DNA of 64,000 nt from contig NZ_LMHS01000002.1 in the NCBI RefSeq assembly GCF_001428485.1, positions 542,094 through 606,093 of the forward strand, read 5' to 3'. The translations under genes were made by a program, and so were the position numbers. This document shows, piece by piece, positions 14,450 to 23,478 of this stretch. Numbering within the stretch: position 1 is the stretch's first letter; every line of letters begins with the position of its first letter. The notes under the pieces were generated by a model. The model had not been told where the DNA came from, did no database searches, and saw only the letters and a program-made list of their open reading frames with translations. This DNA is from Microbacterium sp. Root180 (GTDB lineage Bacteria > Actinomycetota > Actinomycetes > Actinomycetales > Microbacteriaceae).

Positions 14450-15400
14450 TCAGAACAGCAGCGAGGACAGGCTGCCACGCGCGCGGCTGACGCGCGGGTC
14501 GCTGTCACCCACCAGGGCGAAGAGCTCGAGCAGGCGCTCGCGCACCGGTGCGCGGTCGTCCGCGGGAAGCTGCGCGAACAGGTCGAGCAGTCGTGCGAAG
14601 GCGTCCTCCACGTGGCCGCCGGCCAGATCGAGGTCGGCGACGGCGAATTGTGCGTCCACGTCGGTCGGCGCCGCGGCCGCAGCGGCACGCGCGGCCTGCA
14701 GGTCGGCGCCCTGCACACGATCGAGGAGGCGGACCTGACCCAGACCGGCGCGCGCCTCGGCGTCGCGGGGGTTCTCGACCAGGGCCTGCTCGTAGGCGGC
14801 GACGGCGCGCGGGTAGTCGCCCGCCTCGATCGCCTCGAAGGCCTCGGCGTGGAGCGGCGGGAGGGGCGCCTCCGCGGGGGCTTCGGCCGCAGCATCCGTG
14901 TCCGGCGCCCCGTCCGCCGTGACCGTGCCCGTCACGCCGTTCTGCGCGGCGACCTGGAGCAGCTGGGCGAAGACCTCGCGCACCTGCTGCTCGGGAACGG
15001 CACCGGTGAACAGCGGGACCGGCTGGCCGGCCACGAGAGCGACGACCATCGGAATCGACTGCGCACGGAAGGCCTGTGAGAGCTGGGGGTTGGCGTCGAC
15101 GTCGACCTTCGCGAGCACGAGGCGTCCGTCGAGTTCCGTCACGACACGCTCGAGCACCGGGCTCAGCTGCTTGCACGGCCCGCACCACTCGGCCCACAGA
15201 TCGATCACGATCGGAACCGTGCGTGACAGTTCGAGCACCTGAGGGAACGTCTCGTCGGTGACATCCATCACGAGCGACGGCACGGATGCCGCACCCGCCG
15301 CGTCCGGCCCGTCGCCTGCGGACGGGGATGCCGATCGATTGCGCAGGGCCGAGAGGTCGACGGCACCGCGCAGCGCGGCGCCCGAGCTGGGATCGGTCAC
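14450..15400 (-). CDS. Thioredoxin-fold/TPR protein (YbbN-like co-chaperone)
   Basis: 316 residues. A low-complexity N-terminus is followed by a thioredoxin domain with the active site WAEWCGPCK near residue 74, then an acidic linker and a C-terminal tetratricopeptide-like region (AVAAYEQALVENPRDAEARAGLG). The layout matches YbbN/CnoX, which binds unfolded substrates and hands them to chaperones under oxidative stress. Both active-site cysteines are present, so a redox role is possible. The GTG start overlaps the stop of the upstream membrane-protein gene (GTGA), which implies co-expression. Function is inferred from domains only. Confidence 0.85.
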   Translation of the reverse strand: MTDPSSGAALRGAVDLSALRNRSASPSAGDGPDAAGAASVPSLVMDVTDETFPQVLELSRTVPIVIDLWAEWCGPCKQLSPVLERVVTELDGRLVLAKVDVDANPQLSQAFRAQSIPMVVALVAGQPVPLFTGAVPEQQVREVFAQLLQVAAQNGVTGTVTADGAPDTDAAAEAPAEAPLPPLHAEAFEAIEAGDYPRAVAAYEQALVENPRDAEARAGLGQVRLLDRVQGADLQAARAAAAAAPTDVDAQFAVADLDLAGGHVEDAFARLLDLFAQLPADDRAPVRERLLELFALVGDSDPRVSRARGSLSSLLF

Positions 15401-17262
15401 TTGATCACCTTCGCGTCGAGGATGTCGGAGGCGTAGCCGAGCAGGCGGATCTTCTCGGCCGATCCCTGGGTCGGGACGTAGAAGAACACCTGATCGGTGA
15501 ACGTCGTCGTGAAACCGGTGGCCGACTGGTCGGCGCCGGCCAGCGCCTTCACGGTGGCGTTGTTGTCGAGCTTGATGACAGCGTCCGCGTTGGTCGGCTT
15601 CACCGTGTCGGTCTCGTTGATGTTCACCGCCACGATGGCGCCGCTCTCGACGGTGGCCAGCGCGAACGGCGGGAAGGTGCCGGGCGTCGAGGCGAATGTC
15701 AGGCTGCCGGTCTTCGAGGCGGTCTTGTTGAACTCGTCGAGGCGCTCCTGCCTGTTGACGGCGATGCGCTCGCGAAGCTCGTCCCCCTCGGCCTCGAACA
15801 TGTCGAAGAACTCGCTCTTCTCCCCCTCGTTGATGACGTCGGAGTACGCAGCGGCGAGGTCCTCGGGCGCGATCGCGAGGAACGGCGAGTTCGGCGCAGG
15901 CTGCGCGGCGCCGATGTACACGGGGTGAAGGTCGGGCATCGTGGTGGAGGCCTCGAGGCTCGCGATGTACGAGAGCTTGTAGGGCGCCCACGCGTCGTCC
16001 TGGGTGAGGACCATGATGCTCGAGGTCTTGGACTCGTCGTCGTCGACGACGGTCATCACCGAGCGCGGCCAGCCGTCGTAGGCCTGCGGGAGCACGATCT
16101 CGAGCGGCTTCGTGAGGATCGCTGCGGGCACGGCATAATCGGCGATCGCTTCGCGCAGCTTGTAGTTGGTCGACCGTGCGGCCAGCGCCACTCCAGCGAG
16201 GCGAGTCGAGGCGAGCTCCTCGTCCATCGCGGCATCGGCTTCGGAGACGGTGTCCGCGATGCGCGCCAGGATGCGCTCGGCCTGCGGCTTGGTGACCGCC
16301 GGAGCCTGCTGTCCTTCCGGTACGAGGACCGTCGCCGACGCCGTAGGGGTCGGAGTCGATGCGAGGTCAGGCCACGCCTCGGCGGAGCAACCGGTGAACA
16401 GCAGCGCCGAGACGGCCACGGCGGGCAGCACCACGAACGACCGGCGGCCGCCGGTCACGGCGCGGCGCGTCGGCGGCGTCGAGCTGATCACGCCCTTGTC
16501 GGCACCCTCGACGGCGATGTCGATGGGCTCGGTGACGGCAAGCGGAAGGCCCTTGCGCCGGGGCCCGCGCGACCGGCGCGCGTGGCGGATGCCGAGGATG
16601 TACAGGAACACCCCGACGGCGAGGACGATCCCTCCGCCGACGATCAGCGGACCCGCCCACGGCGTGGAGTTCGGAATCGGCCACGAGACCGAGACGGTCG
16701 CGGGAGCGGGGTCGCTGCCATCGGTGGCGACGAGCACGCTCATGCCGCTCGGGAGCTGCAGCGGCGCGATCAGGATGTCGCTCTGCTGGAACTCGTCGAG
16801 CCACAGGTCGGAGCCGATGGGGCTGAGAGCGGGTTCCTCGGCGGCAGCAGCGTCGGCAGCGGTCTCGTCGTCCGTCGTGGCGGCGTCGTCGGGCTTCGCG
16901 TCGTCGACGGCGGAGTCGCCGGCCGGGTCCACGGGCGCCGCAGGCTCGACGAGATCGGTGACGATCTCGCCCTGCTCGTCGAGGGTCGCCACGTTGTACG
17001 GGGTCTCGGCGAGCCAGGCCTCCATGTCGGCGGTGCGACCGTAGGCGGCGAAGATGTCGCCGTCGGCCTGTGCGCGCAGCGTCTGCGCGCCGTCGACCTC
17101 GTTGAGCACCGCGCCGTCGATCACGAGATACGGAGCGTCCTCGTCGACCGCGATCGCGGCGACCGCGGTGTCGGGTCCTTGGAAGATCGTCCGCTGCGCG
17201 ATGCCCGCACCGATCATCACGGCGGCGAGCACGAATGCCGCCACGGCCCATACGAAACGCAC
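15397..17262 (-). CDS. Uncharacterised multi-segment membrane protein with lipoprotein-like C-terminal half
   Basis: Not recognised. 621 residues. An N-terminal membrane helix (VWAVAAFVLAAVMIGAGIA) leads to an extracytoplasmic region ending in a long Asp/Ala-rich linker, then a second helix (GPLIVGGGIVLAVGVFLYIL) and a basic cytosolic stretch. A third hydrophobic segment ending LLFTGC resembles a lipoprotein signal with lipobox. The last 370 or so residues look exported. The GTG at 17262 is preferred over an upstream ATG at 17316 because the SD GGAAAGG is 9 nt before it. Co-transcribed with the YbbN-like gene. Homologs are sometimes labelled glycosyltransferase, but I see no such motif. Confidence 0.75.
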   Translation of the reverse strand: MRFVWAVAAFVLAAVMIGAGIAQRTIFQGPDTAVAAIAVDEDAPYLVIDGAVLNEVDGAQTLRAQADGDIFAAYGRTADMEAWLAETPYNVATLDEQGEIVTDLVEPAAPVDPAGDSAVDDAKPDDAATTDDETAADAAAAEEPALSPIGSDLWLDEFQQSDILIAPLQLPSGMSVLVATDGSDPAPATVSVSWPIPNSTPWAGPLIVGGGIVLAVGVFLYILGIRHARRSRGPRRKGLPLAVTEPIDIAVEGADKGVISSTPPTRRAVTGGRRSFVVLPAVAVSALLFTGCSAEAWPDLASTPTPTASATVLVPEGQQAPAVTKPQAERILARIADTVSEADAAMDEELASTRLAGVALAARSTNYKLREAIADYAVPAAILTKPLEIVLPQAYDGWPRSVMTVVDDDESKTSSIMVLTQDDAWAPYKLSYIASLEASTTMPDLHPVYIGAAQPAPNSPFLAIAPEDLAAAYSDVINEGEKSEFFDMFEAEGDELRERIAVNRQERLDEFNKTASKTGSLTFASTPGTFPPFALATVESGAIVAVNINETDTVKPTNADAVIKLDNNATVKALAGADQSATGFTTTFTDQVFFYVPTQGSAEKIRLLGYASDILDAKVIK

Positions 17263-17319
17263 GAAGAAACACCTTTCCAGGACTCGCACGGGTTCCGCGA
17301 GTCTTCGATCCGACATTTC

Positions 17320-17325
17320 AGACTA
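17320..17325 (-). promoter_or_regulatory. -10 element for the 15397-17262 gene
   Basis: TAGTCT on the minus strand, giving a leader of about 50 nt that contains a 7-bp stem (gactcgc 17281-17287 with gcgagtc 17297-17303) before the SD. Confidence 0.4.
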
Positions 17326-17439
17326 GCGAAAGTGACCTGAAAGCAGACCGGGAGGGACCGTTCCGCGGGCTGAGCGTCCTCAATGCGTATCCTGACGGAA
17401 GACGTATCGGCGGTCGTGCCGACGATCGCAGGAGGTCTC

Positions 17440-18504
17440 ATGAAGCTGCACAATCCGTTCCGGGTCGCATTCGTCGCGACACTCGGGGTGGGACTCGGAC
17501 TCGTGCTCATCGGCAGCATCCAGACCCTGTCCACGATCCTCCTCTATGTCGGGACGGCGCTGTTCCTCTCGCTCGGCCTCGACCCGATCGTGGCCTGGCT
17601 GGAGCGCCGCAAGCTTCCGCGGTGGGCCGCCGTGCTCATCACGATCCTGGGCGTCCTCGCCGCCTTCGCCGGGATCATCCTGATGATCATCCCGATCATC
17701 GTGGGGCAGATCTCGCAGCTCGTCGCCGACATCCAGGACCTGGTCGAGCAGGACGATTGGAACCCCGTCGGCGAGATCAAGGAGTGGATGAGCGCCACCT
17801 TCCCCAACCTCAACGTCGACGATGTCTTCGGGTACCTCGAGGATTGGTTCAACTCGATCGACGTGGGGGCGGTCGGCGAGCAGATCGGCGGCGGCATCAT
17901 CGCGGTCGGCGGTGCCGTCCTGGCCGGACTCGCCGGTGCGTTCATCGTCCTGATCCTGACGATCTACTTCACCGCGTCCACGCCGAACCTCAAGCGCGCC
18001 GTGTACCAGCTCGTGCCGGCATCCAAGCGCGCGCGGTTCATCGACCTGGGCGAGCAGATCACCGACTCCGTCGGCCACTACGTCATCGGCCAGCTCAGCC
18101 TCGGCGTGATCAACGGTGTGCTCAGCGCCATCTTCCTGTCGATCATCAACGCGCCGTTCCCCGCCGTGCTCGCGGTGATCGCCTTCTTCTTCTCGCTGAT
18201 CCCGCTCGTCGGCACACTGACGGGCTCCACCATCATCGTGCTGTTCTGCCTGGGTCTCGGCTCCCCCACCACCGCTCTCATCGCGGCGATCTACTACCTC
18301 ATCTACATGCAGATCGAGGCGTACGTCCTCTCGCCCCGCATCATGGGTCGTGCCGTGTCGGTTCCGGGAGCCGTCGTCGTCATCGCGGCCCTCGCCGGCG
18401 GCGCGCTCCTCGGGCTCCTCGGTGCCCTCGTCGCGATCCCGGTGGCCGCCAGCATCCTGATCATCTACCGGCAGGTGGTGATCCCGCGCCAGAACGAGCG
18501 GTGA
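17440..18504 (+). CDS. AI-2E family transporter (PerM-like permease)
   Basis: Integral membrane protein of 354 residues with hydrophobic helices throughout and the family's central soluble segment (VEQDDWNPVGEIKEWM to GYLEDWFNSIDVG). Typical late motifs are present: FFFSLIPLVGTLTGS and YLIYMQIEAYVLSPRIMGRAVSVPG. The family includes autoinducer-2 exporters and Na+/H+ antiporters, so the substrate is unknown. Start: an ATG at 17383 is possible, but the ATG at 17440 has AGGAGG 4 nt upstream, and a likely -10 (TATCCT, 17387-17392) overlaps the first codons of the longer version. The gene faces the hydrolase gene. Confidence 0.9.
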   Translation: MKLHNPFRVAFVATLGVGLGLVLIGSIQTLSTILLYVGTALFLSLGLDPIVAWLERRKLPRWAAVLITILGVLAAFAGIILMIIPIIVGQISQLVADIQDLVEQDDWNPVGEIKEWMSATFPNLNVDDVFGYLEDWFNSIDVGAVGEQIGGGIIAVGGAVLAGLAGAFIVLILTIYFTASTPNLKRAVYQLVPASKRARFIDLGEQITDSVGHYVIGQLSLGVINGVLSAIFLSIINAPFPAVLAVIAFFFSLIPLVGTLTGSTIIVLFCLGLGSPTTALIAAIYYLIYMQIEAYVLSPRIMGRAVSVPGAVVVIAALAGGALLGLLGALVAIPVAASILIIYRQVVIPRQNER

Positions 18505-18534
18505 TCGGATGCCGCGCGATTCCCTGTCGAGACG

Positions 18535-19260
18535 TCAGTCCTCGACGACGGGGCCGTTCCACTCGTTCGGAAGGGGCAGCGCGTCCGGGTTGATCGCCGC
18601 GACGATCTCGGTCAGCACGCGCCGGGTCTGATTCTCTCCGACCCACAGGTGCTTTCCCCCCTCGACGGGGATGAGAACCGCCTCGGGCACGCTCGCGAAG
18701 CGCCGGATCGCGGCATCCGGTCGCAGGTAGTCATCGAACTCCGGCACCAGGACGATGAGGCGGCGCGCATCGCCGGCCCACGCGGCGACCTCCTCGTCGC
18801 TCGCGCGGTGGAGGGGCGGCGAGAGCAGGACGGCACCCTCGATGTCATGATCGCGGCCGTACTTGAGTGCGAGCTCGGTGCCGAACGACCAGCCGACGAG
18901 CCAGGGACGCGGCAGAGCGCGCTCCCGCACGAAGTCCAGCGCCGCAGCGACGTCGAACGCTTCCGCGAGCCCGCCGTCGAAGGCCCCGTCGCTCGTGCCG
19001 CGCGAGGAGGTCGTGCCGCGGGTGTTGAAGCGCAGCACCGCGAGATCGGCGAGAGCCGGGAGCCTTCCCGCGGCCTTGCGGAGGATGTGCGAGTCCATGA
19101 AGCCCCCCGCTGTGGGCAGCGGATGCAGCGTCACGAGCGTCGCCACCGGCTCACGCTCTGGCGGCAGGGCGAGCTCGCCGACGAGGGTGAGCCCGTCGAT
19201 CGTCTCGAATTCGATCTCCTCCCGGCGCGCGGGGAGGAGGAGCGGTCCGCGGATCTCCAT
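18535..19260 (-). CDS. Alpha/beta hydrolase
   Basis: 241-residue alpha/beta-hydrolase-fold protein. The oxyanion/early strand segment VATLVTLHPLPTAGG is followed by the nucleophile elbow GWSFGTE (Ser), an acid in VLVPEFDDYLRP, and the catalytic His in EGGKHLWVG. This arrangement resembles small cytosolic esterase/dienelactone-like hydrolases; the substrate is unknown. The ATG at 19260 is chosen because it begins the fold, whereas the frame upstream of it is antisense-like arginine-rich sequence. It follows the CxxC protein gene in the same direction with a 25-nt gap. Confidence 0.85.
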   Translation of the reverse strand: MEIRGPLLLPARREEIEFETIDGLTLVGELALPPEREPVATLVTLHPLPTAGGFMDSHILRKAAGRLPALADLAVLRFNTRGTTSSRGTSDGAFDGGLAEAFDVAAALDFVRERALPRPWLVGWSFGTELALKYGRDHDIEGAVLLSPPLHRASDEEVAAWAGDARRLIVLVPEFDDYLRPDAAIRRFASVPEAVLIPVEGGKHLWVGENQTRRVLTEIVAAINPDALPLPNEWNGPVVED

Positions 19261-19285
19261 GTCGATCGATTCTGTGCGAGGGCCG

Positions 19286-19570
19286 TCAGGCCATGTTCCA
19301 GCAGTGCTGATGCCAATGGCGTCGGGCGGCGAGGTCGGCGGCGGGACCCAGCACGCCGTCCATGCGCCACGCGACGACATGGGCGACACCCACGGGGATC
19401 TCACGGCCGCATCCGGGGCACACGTAGCTCTTCTGCGCCTGCCGCGCCGAAACCGGCTGCACGGTCCATTCGACGCCGCGACGCATCTCTGTGCGCTTCC
19501 ATCCTGAGAGCATGCGCTCGAAGGAATCGTCGCCGCTCGAGTCGGGACGCCGGCGGTTCGACCGCGGCAT
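19286..19570 (-). CDS. Small CxxC zinc-ribbon-like protein
   Basis: 94 residues, basic N-terminus (MPRSNRRRPD), then YVCPGCGREIPVG and a C-terminal RHWHQHCWNM. CxxC together with the HxHC cluster suggests a single zinc site. Highly similar short proteins are widespread in actinobacteria and are sometimes annotated 'ATP/GTP-binding', but I see no P-loop. It starts 5 nt after the stop of the lysozyme-fold gene, so the two are likely co-transcribed. Function unknown. Confidence 0.75.
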   Translation of the reverse strand: MPRSNRRRPDSSGDDSFERMLSGWKRTEMRRGVEWTVQPVSARQAQKSYVCPGCGREIPVGVAHVVAWRMDGVLGPAADLAARRHWHQHCWNMA

Positions 19571-19575
19571 CGAAC

Positions 19576-20316
19576 TCAGTACCAACCGACGTTCTGCGAG
19601 TGACTCCACGCACCGCACGGCGTTCCGTACCGGCCGCCGATGTATCCGAGGCCCCACGAGATCTGCGTCGCCGGGTTGGTCTCCCAATCGGCGCCGGCAC
19701 TGCCCATCTTGTTGCCCGGGAGCGCCTGCGGGATGCCGTAGGCGCCGCTCGAGGCGTTGTAGGCATTGACGCGCCAGCCGGATTCCTTGTTCCACAGCGC
19801 GACGAGACACGCGAACTCGCTGTCGCCCCACCCGCGCGCCATGACCATCTGGTAGGCGATGGCCTGCGCGCTCCCGGGGTCCGGTGTCACGAACGGCGGC
19901 GCCCATCCACTCGAGGTCGATGACCCCTCCGCCGTTTCGACGACGGGCTTGGGCTTCGGCTTCGGCTTGACGAAGACCGAGTAGTTGCCGCGGTCGAGCG
20001 CGCGGGCGTCGTCGCCTGCGGCCTCCTCGTCCGATGCGAAGGTCTGCACGTCCTCGACCGAGTGCGCGTACAGCGACACCGCCGCGCCCTCGTCAGCGTT
20101 CGCATCGCTGAGCGCCATCCCCGTCGGTCCGACGTAGGCGGCGACGAAACCGACCGCCGCGAAGGCCGCGAACACGCCGAGCACACCGCGACGACGCGAC
20201 CATCGCTGCTTCGGAGCGGGGGCTCGACGAGGCGCTGCGGCGGGCGACTCTGCGACGGTCGACACGTCCTGTCGGCGCGAGCGCCGGGTCGAGATCAGTT
20301 CGTTTCCAGAAGTCAC
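19576..20316 (-). CDS. Membrane-anchored lytic transglycosylase-like protein
   Basis: 246 residues. A cytoplasmic basic N-terminus, one membrane helix (GVLGVFAAFAAVGFVAAYVG) and a Lys/Pro linker (KPKPKPKP) lead to a lysozyme-like domain of about 85 residues at the extreme C-terminus. It has the SLT pattern ALWNKESGWRVNAYNASSGAYGIPQAL, with the Glu as likely catalytic acid, and ends at GWY. This architecture fits cell-wall hydrolases and resuscitation-factor relatives. The GTG start is 9 nt after a TAGACT element. Whether it cleaves peptidoglycan is inferred from the fold. Confidence 0.85.
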   Translation of the reverse strand: MTSGNELISTRRSRRQDVSTVAESPAAAPRRAPAPKQRWSRRRGVLGVFAAFAAVGFVAAYVGPTGMALSDANADEGAAVSLYAHSVEDVQTFASDEEAAGDDARALDRGNYSVFVKPKPKPKPVVETAEGSSTSSGWAPPFVTPDPGSAQAIAYQMVMARGWGDSEFACLVALWNKESGWRVNAYNASSGAYGIPQALPGNKMGSAGADWETNPATQISWGLGYIGGRYGTPCGAWSHSQNVGWY

Positions 20317-20325
20317 AGTGTCCCG

Positions 20326-20331
20326 AGTCTA
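20326..20331 (-). promoter_or_regulatory. -10 element of the lysozyme-fold gene
   Basis: TAGACT on the minus strand, nine bases before the GTG at 20316, leaving a leader of at most a few nucleotides. Confidence 0.45.
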
Positions 20332-20374
20332 CCGATCGACCGCCGCGCATGCCATCCGAGCACGCCGCCGGGGG

Positions 20375-20941
20375 TCACGAGACCGCCAGCATGACCTCGA
20401 CGACCGCGTCGAGGACGGCATCCACCTGCGCCTCCCGATACCCGCCGCGCTGCATGCGGAACGCCACCGAGCGCACCTGCTCGACCGAGACGGATTCGTC
20501 CGTCTCGAGGAAGCGCGCGATCTTGTCGGTGACGAGATCGACTTCGTCGATGCGGTATCCGTATCGCAGCGACGACACCCGATCGAATCGGCGCCCGCGC
20601 GGGCGCGAGAGCCGGTCGAGCACGACCTGAGCGGTCTCCCTGGTCTGCCCGACCCATGCGCGAACGCCGCCGCGACCCGAGAGGGCAGACTCCCGCTCCC
20701 TCGCCGCGAAGGCGTCCTCGATGCGACCGAGCGCGGCGTCGACCGAGGCGATCGCGTACCCGCGACGCACCAGCGGGAAGGCCGCCTCTCGCACGTCGGC
20801 CGCCGTCATCGGGTCGTCGCCGGACTCGAACGCGGCGCGTGCCCTGCTGAGGAAGGCGTCGACCGAGACCCTGTCGTAGCCCTTCTCGCGACCGTGCGTC
20901 TCGGGGAACGCTGCCGGCGCGGATGCGGATGCTGTCGTCAC
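20375..20941 (-). CDS. DivIVA-domain-like protein
   Basis: 188 residues built from four copies of a short motif ending in a hydrophobic-VD signature: KGYDRVSVDAFLSRA, RGYAIASVDAALGRIEDAF, YGYRIDEVDLVTDKIARFL and GGYREAQVDAVLDAVVEVM. This G-Y-x(4)-V-D pattern is the one seen in the N-terminal membrane-binding turn of DivIVA/Wag31-like proteins, although the long coiled coil of true DivIVA is missing. The start overlaps the cdsA stop by 4 nt (GTGA), linking it to phospholipid synthesis genes. A polar or membrane-associated role is inferred; no partner is known. Confidence 0.75.
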   Translation of the reverse strand: MTTASASAPAAFPETHGREKGYDRVSVDAFLSRARAAFESGDDPMTAADVREAAFPLVRRGYAIASVDAALGRIEDAFAARERESALSGRGGVRAWVGQTRETAQVVLDRLSRPRGRRFDRVSSLRYGYRIDEVDLVTDKIARFLETDESVSVEQVRSVAFRMQRGGYREAQVDAVLDAVVEVMLAVS

Positions 20942-22062
20942 GATGCCACCAGGGGGGTGAAGAGGTAATAGAGAGCGAGCGCCCCGGCGGTCGAGGGCAG
21001 GATCGAGTCAAGTCGATCGAGCACGCCCCCGTGCCCGGGCAGCCACGAGCTCATGTCCTTGATGCCGAGATCGCGCTTGATCATCGACTCGCCCAGGTCG
21101 CCGACCGTCGCCGTCCCCAGGATCACGACGCCGATCACGATGCCCATCCACCAGTCGAGACCGAGCAGGAAGATCGCGAGCAGCACACCCGCCACCGCGG
21201 AGGCCAGCACCGCGCCGGCGAAGCCCTCCCACGTCTTCTTCGGGCTGATCCGGGGCGCCATCGGATGACGCCCGAAGGACAGCCCTGCCGCGTACGCGCC
21301 GGTGTCGGCGGCCACCACGACGGCGATGAACGAGAGCACCCACCACTCACCGCCCTCCTGGGCGAGCAGCAGCACGCACAGGCTCGCGAAGAAGGGCACG
21401 TAGAGCTGCACGAACCCGGCGATCAGCACGTCGGCGAGCACGTTGCCGTAGGTTCGCCCGTCCCGGCTCGCCATCTGCACCAGAAGGCGCCACACCACCA
21501 CGACGGCCACGGCGACGAAGACGACGACCCAGTGCAGCCACGCATCGAAGAAGTAGCCCGAGAGGACCACCGCTGCGCCGACCACGAGCTGGGGCACGAC
21601 GTCCACACGTCGGCCCGACGCACGGAGCGCGCGCGCGAACTCGAAGACGCCGAGGAGGACAGCCGCCAGCGCGAAGACCAGGAACAGCTGCTTGACGAAG
21701 ATCAGCGAGCCGAGAAGGACGGCGCCGGCGGCGACGCCGATCACGATCGCCAGGATGAGGTCTCGTCCGGTGCGCTGCTTGATCCGCTCGTTGGCCTCCT
21801 CGAACTCGGCCCGTGCGTGCGCGACCTGACTCTCGAACTCGGAGCGGGCCGCACGCAGATGGGATTGGATCGCGGGCGCCCCCGCGGCATCGGTCGCAGG
21901 CGCTGTGCTCGGCAACGGCGGGATCGGCGGGATCGACGCGACCGGCGACTCGTCGGGCGTCGTCGCTTCCGCGCGGCGTGCCTCCGCTGCCTCGCGACGG
22001 GTCAGCGGCGCATCGGGAGCGGACTGGTCGCTCCCGAACGCGTCATCGGATGCTTCGGCCAT
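20938..22062 (-). CDS. cdsA: Phosphatidate cytidylyltransferase
   Basis: Makes CDP-diacylglycerol from phosphatidate and CTP, the branch point for phospholipids, in the membrane. 374 residues. A roughly 100-residue cytoplasmic N-terminal extension (Ala/Glu-rich, with a possible coiled coil near QVAHARAEFEEANERI) precedes about eight membrane helices. The C-terminal CDS signature is intact (SMIKRDLGIKDMSSWLPGHG, then GVLDR), as is SPKKTWEGF. The ATG at 22062 lies 7 nt after the frr stop and begins the natural protein. It is part of the frr-cdsA-divIVA-like string. Confidence 0.95.
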   Translation of the reverse strand: MAEASDDAFGSDQSAPDAPLTRREAAEARRAEATTPDESPVASIPPIPPLPSTAPATDAAGAPAIQSHLRAARSEFESQVAHARAEFEEANERIKQRTGRDLILAIVIGVAAGAVLLGSLIFVKQLFLVFALAAVLLGVFEFARALRASGRRVDVVPQLVVGAAVVLSGYFFDAWLHWVVVFVAVAVVVVWRLLVQMASRDGRTYGNVLADVLIAGFVQLYVPFFASLCVLLLAQEGGEWWVLSFIAVVVAADTGAYAAGLSFGRHPMAPRISPKKTWEGFAGAVLASAVAGVLLAIFLLGLDWWMGIVIGVVILGTATVGDLGESMIKRDLGIKDMSSWLPGHGGVLDRLDSILPSTAGALALYYLFTPLVAS

Positions 22063-22069
22063 CCAGGTA

Positions 22070-22624
22070 TCAGACCTCGAGGAGCTCTGCCTCTTTGCGC
22101 TTGAGCGCCTCGTCGATGGCATCGACGTGCGCGCGCGTGAGGGCATCGAGCTCTTTCTCGGCACGGGTCAGTTCGTCTTCGCCGACCTCGCTCTTGAGTG
22201 CGTCGATGTCGTCCTTGGACTTGCGACGGATGCCGCGCAGGTGCACCTTGTGGTCTTCGCCCTTGGAGCGCACGAGCTTCACGTACTCCTTGCGGCGCTC
22301 CTCGGTGAGCTCGGGCATCGTCACGCGGATCAGGTTGCCGTCATTGGTGGGGTTGACGCCGAGGTTCGGGATGTCGCGGATGGCCTGCTCGATGCCCTTC
22401 AGCGCCGACTTGTCGTAAGGCGTGATGATGAGCGAGCGCGCCTCGGGGTTGTTGATCGAGGCGAGCTGGGCCAGGGGTGTGGGGGTGCCGTAGTAGTCGA
22501 CGAGGATCTTCTGGAAGAGCTGGGGGTTGGCGCGCCCCGTGCGAACAGTCGCGAAGTCCTCCTTCGCAGCCTCGACGGCGCGGTCCATGCGCGCTCCGGC
22601 ATCGGCCAAGACGTCCGCGATCAC
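22070..22624 (-). CDS. frr: Ribosome recycling factor
   Basis: Splits post-termination ribosomes together with EF-G. 184 residues, the standard length. Conserved features are [20 protein letters not shown] near residue 25, the [14 protein letters not shown] segment, and [25 protein letters not shown] in the helical arm. The GTG start at 22624 follows AGGAGA. It lies downstream of pyrH as in most bacteria, with a TAGACT -10 (22660-22655) giving it its own promoter. Confidence 0.98.
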   Translation of the reverse strand: MIADVLADAGARMDRAVEAAKEDFATVRTGRANPQLFQKILVDYYGTPTPLAQLASINNPEARSLIITPYDKSALKGIEQAIRDIPNLGVNPTNDGNLIRVTMPELTEERRKEYVKLVRSKGEDHKVHLRGIRRKSKDDIDALKSEVGEDELTRAEKELDALTRAHVDAIDEALKRKEAELLEV

Positions 22625-22654
22625 AGTGTCTCCTTCAAGGGGTGGGCTCGGTCC

Positions 22655-22660
22655 AGTCTA
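22655..22660 (-). promoter_or_regulatory. -10 element of frr
   Basis: TAGACT on the minus strand in the pyrH-frr gap, about 30 nt upstream of the frr GTG; the SD AAGGAGA lies between. Confidence 0.45.
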
Positions 22661-22674
22661 CTCAGGGCGGCGTT

Positions 22675-23394
22675 TCACGCCGTGACCAGAGTGCCGATCG
22701 GCTCGCCCAGAAGTGCGCGGGTGACATTGCCTGCGGGCTCCATGCCGAACACCCGCATATCCATCTTGTTGTCCATGCACAGGCTGAAGGCCGTGGAGTC
22801 GACGACCTTCAGGCCGCGCTGCAGCGCGTCGAGGTAGGTGATGCGATCGATCCGGGTCGCCGAGGGGTCCTTGTGCGGATCCGCCGTGTAGACGCCGTCG
22901 ACGCCGTTCTTCGCGACCAGGACCTCCTGCGCGTCGATCTCGAGCGCGCGCTGCGCGGCGACCGTATCGGTGGAGAAGTACGGCAGCCCTGCCCCGGCGC
23001 CGAAGATGACGACGCGGCCCTTCTCCATGTGGCGCTCCGCGCGGCGCGGGATGTAGGGCTCTGCCACCTGTGTCATCGAGATCGCCGACTGCACCCGGGT
23101 GGCGGCGCCCGCCTGCTCCAGGAAGTCCTGCAGCGCCAGCGCGTTCATGACGGTGCCGAGCATGCCCATGTAGTCGGCTCTCCCCCGGTCCATACCGCGC
23201 TGGCTGAGCTCGGCGCCGCGGAAGAAGTTGCCGCCGCCGACGACGATCGCGATCTCGACGCGATCGACGGCAGCGGCGATCTCCCGCGCGATCTGGCTCA
23301 CGACGTCGGGATTGACCCCGAGCTGACCGCCGCCGAACGCCTCGCCCGACAGCTTCAGGAGGACGCGGCGGCGCCCGGTGTTCTCATTGATCAC
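22675..23394 (-). CDS. pyrH: UMP kinase
   Basis: Phosphorylates UMP to UDP for RNA and sugar-nucleotide synthesis; bacterial hexameric type. 239 residues when started at the GTG at 23394 (SD AGAGG), which gives the usual N-terminus before [15 protein letters not shown]. An ATG 13 codons upstream is less likely because the SD then lies inside the gene. Motifs: [10 protein letters not shown], the UMP-binding region with [18 protein letters not shown], and the late segment [14 protein letters not shown]. Located between tsf and frr as expected. Confidence 0.97.
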   Translation of the reverse strand: MINENTGRRRVLLKLSGEAFGGGQLGVNPDVVSQIAREIAAAVDRVEIAIVVGGGNFFRGAELSQRGMDRGRADYMGMLGTVMNALALQDFLEQAGAATRVQSAISMTQVAEPYIPRRAERHMEKGRVVIFGAGAGLPYFSTDTVAAQRALEIDAQEVLVAKNGVDGVYTADPHKDPSATRIDRITYLDALQRGLKVVDSTAFSLCMDNKMDMRVFGMEPAGNVTRALLGEPIGTLVTA

Positions 23395-23438
23395 GACGGA
23401 TCCTCTCGTTGACGACAAACTACCGAAGCGCATGAGAA

Positions 23439-23469
23439 AAGGCCCGCATCGGCATCCGATGCGGGCCTT
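23439..23469 (-). terminator. Rho-independent terminator after tsf
   Basis: A 12-bp perfect G/C-rich stem (ggcccgcatcgg 23441-23452 with ccgatgcgggcc 23456-23467) with a 3-nt loop, extended by A-T pairs. On the minus strand it is followed by TTTTCTC. It separates the rpsB-tsf unit from pyrH. Confidence 0.85.
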
Positions 23470-23478
23470 CTCGACGTG

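Noticed and set aside
17383..17439. Longer start for the AI-2E family permease
   Set aside because: Its first codons overlap a likely -10 (TATCCT) and the ATG at 17440 has an AGGAGG SD.
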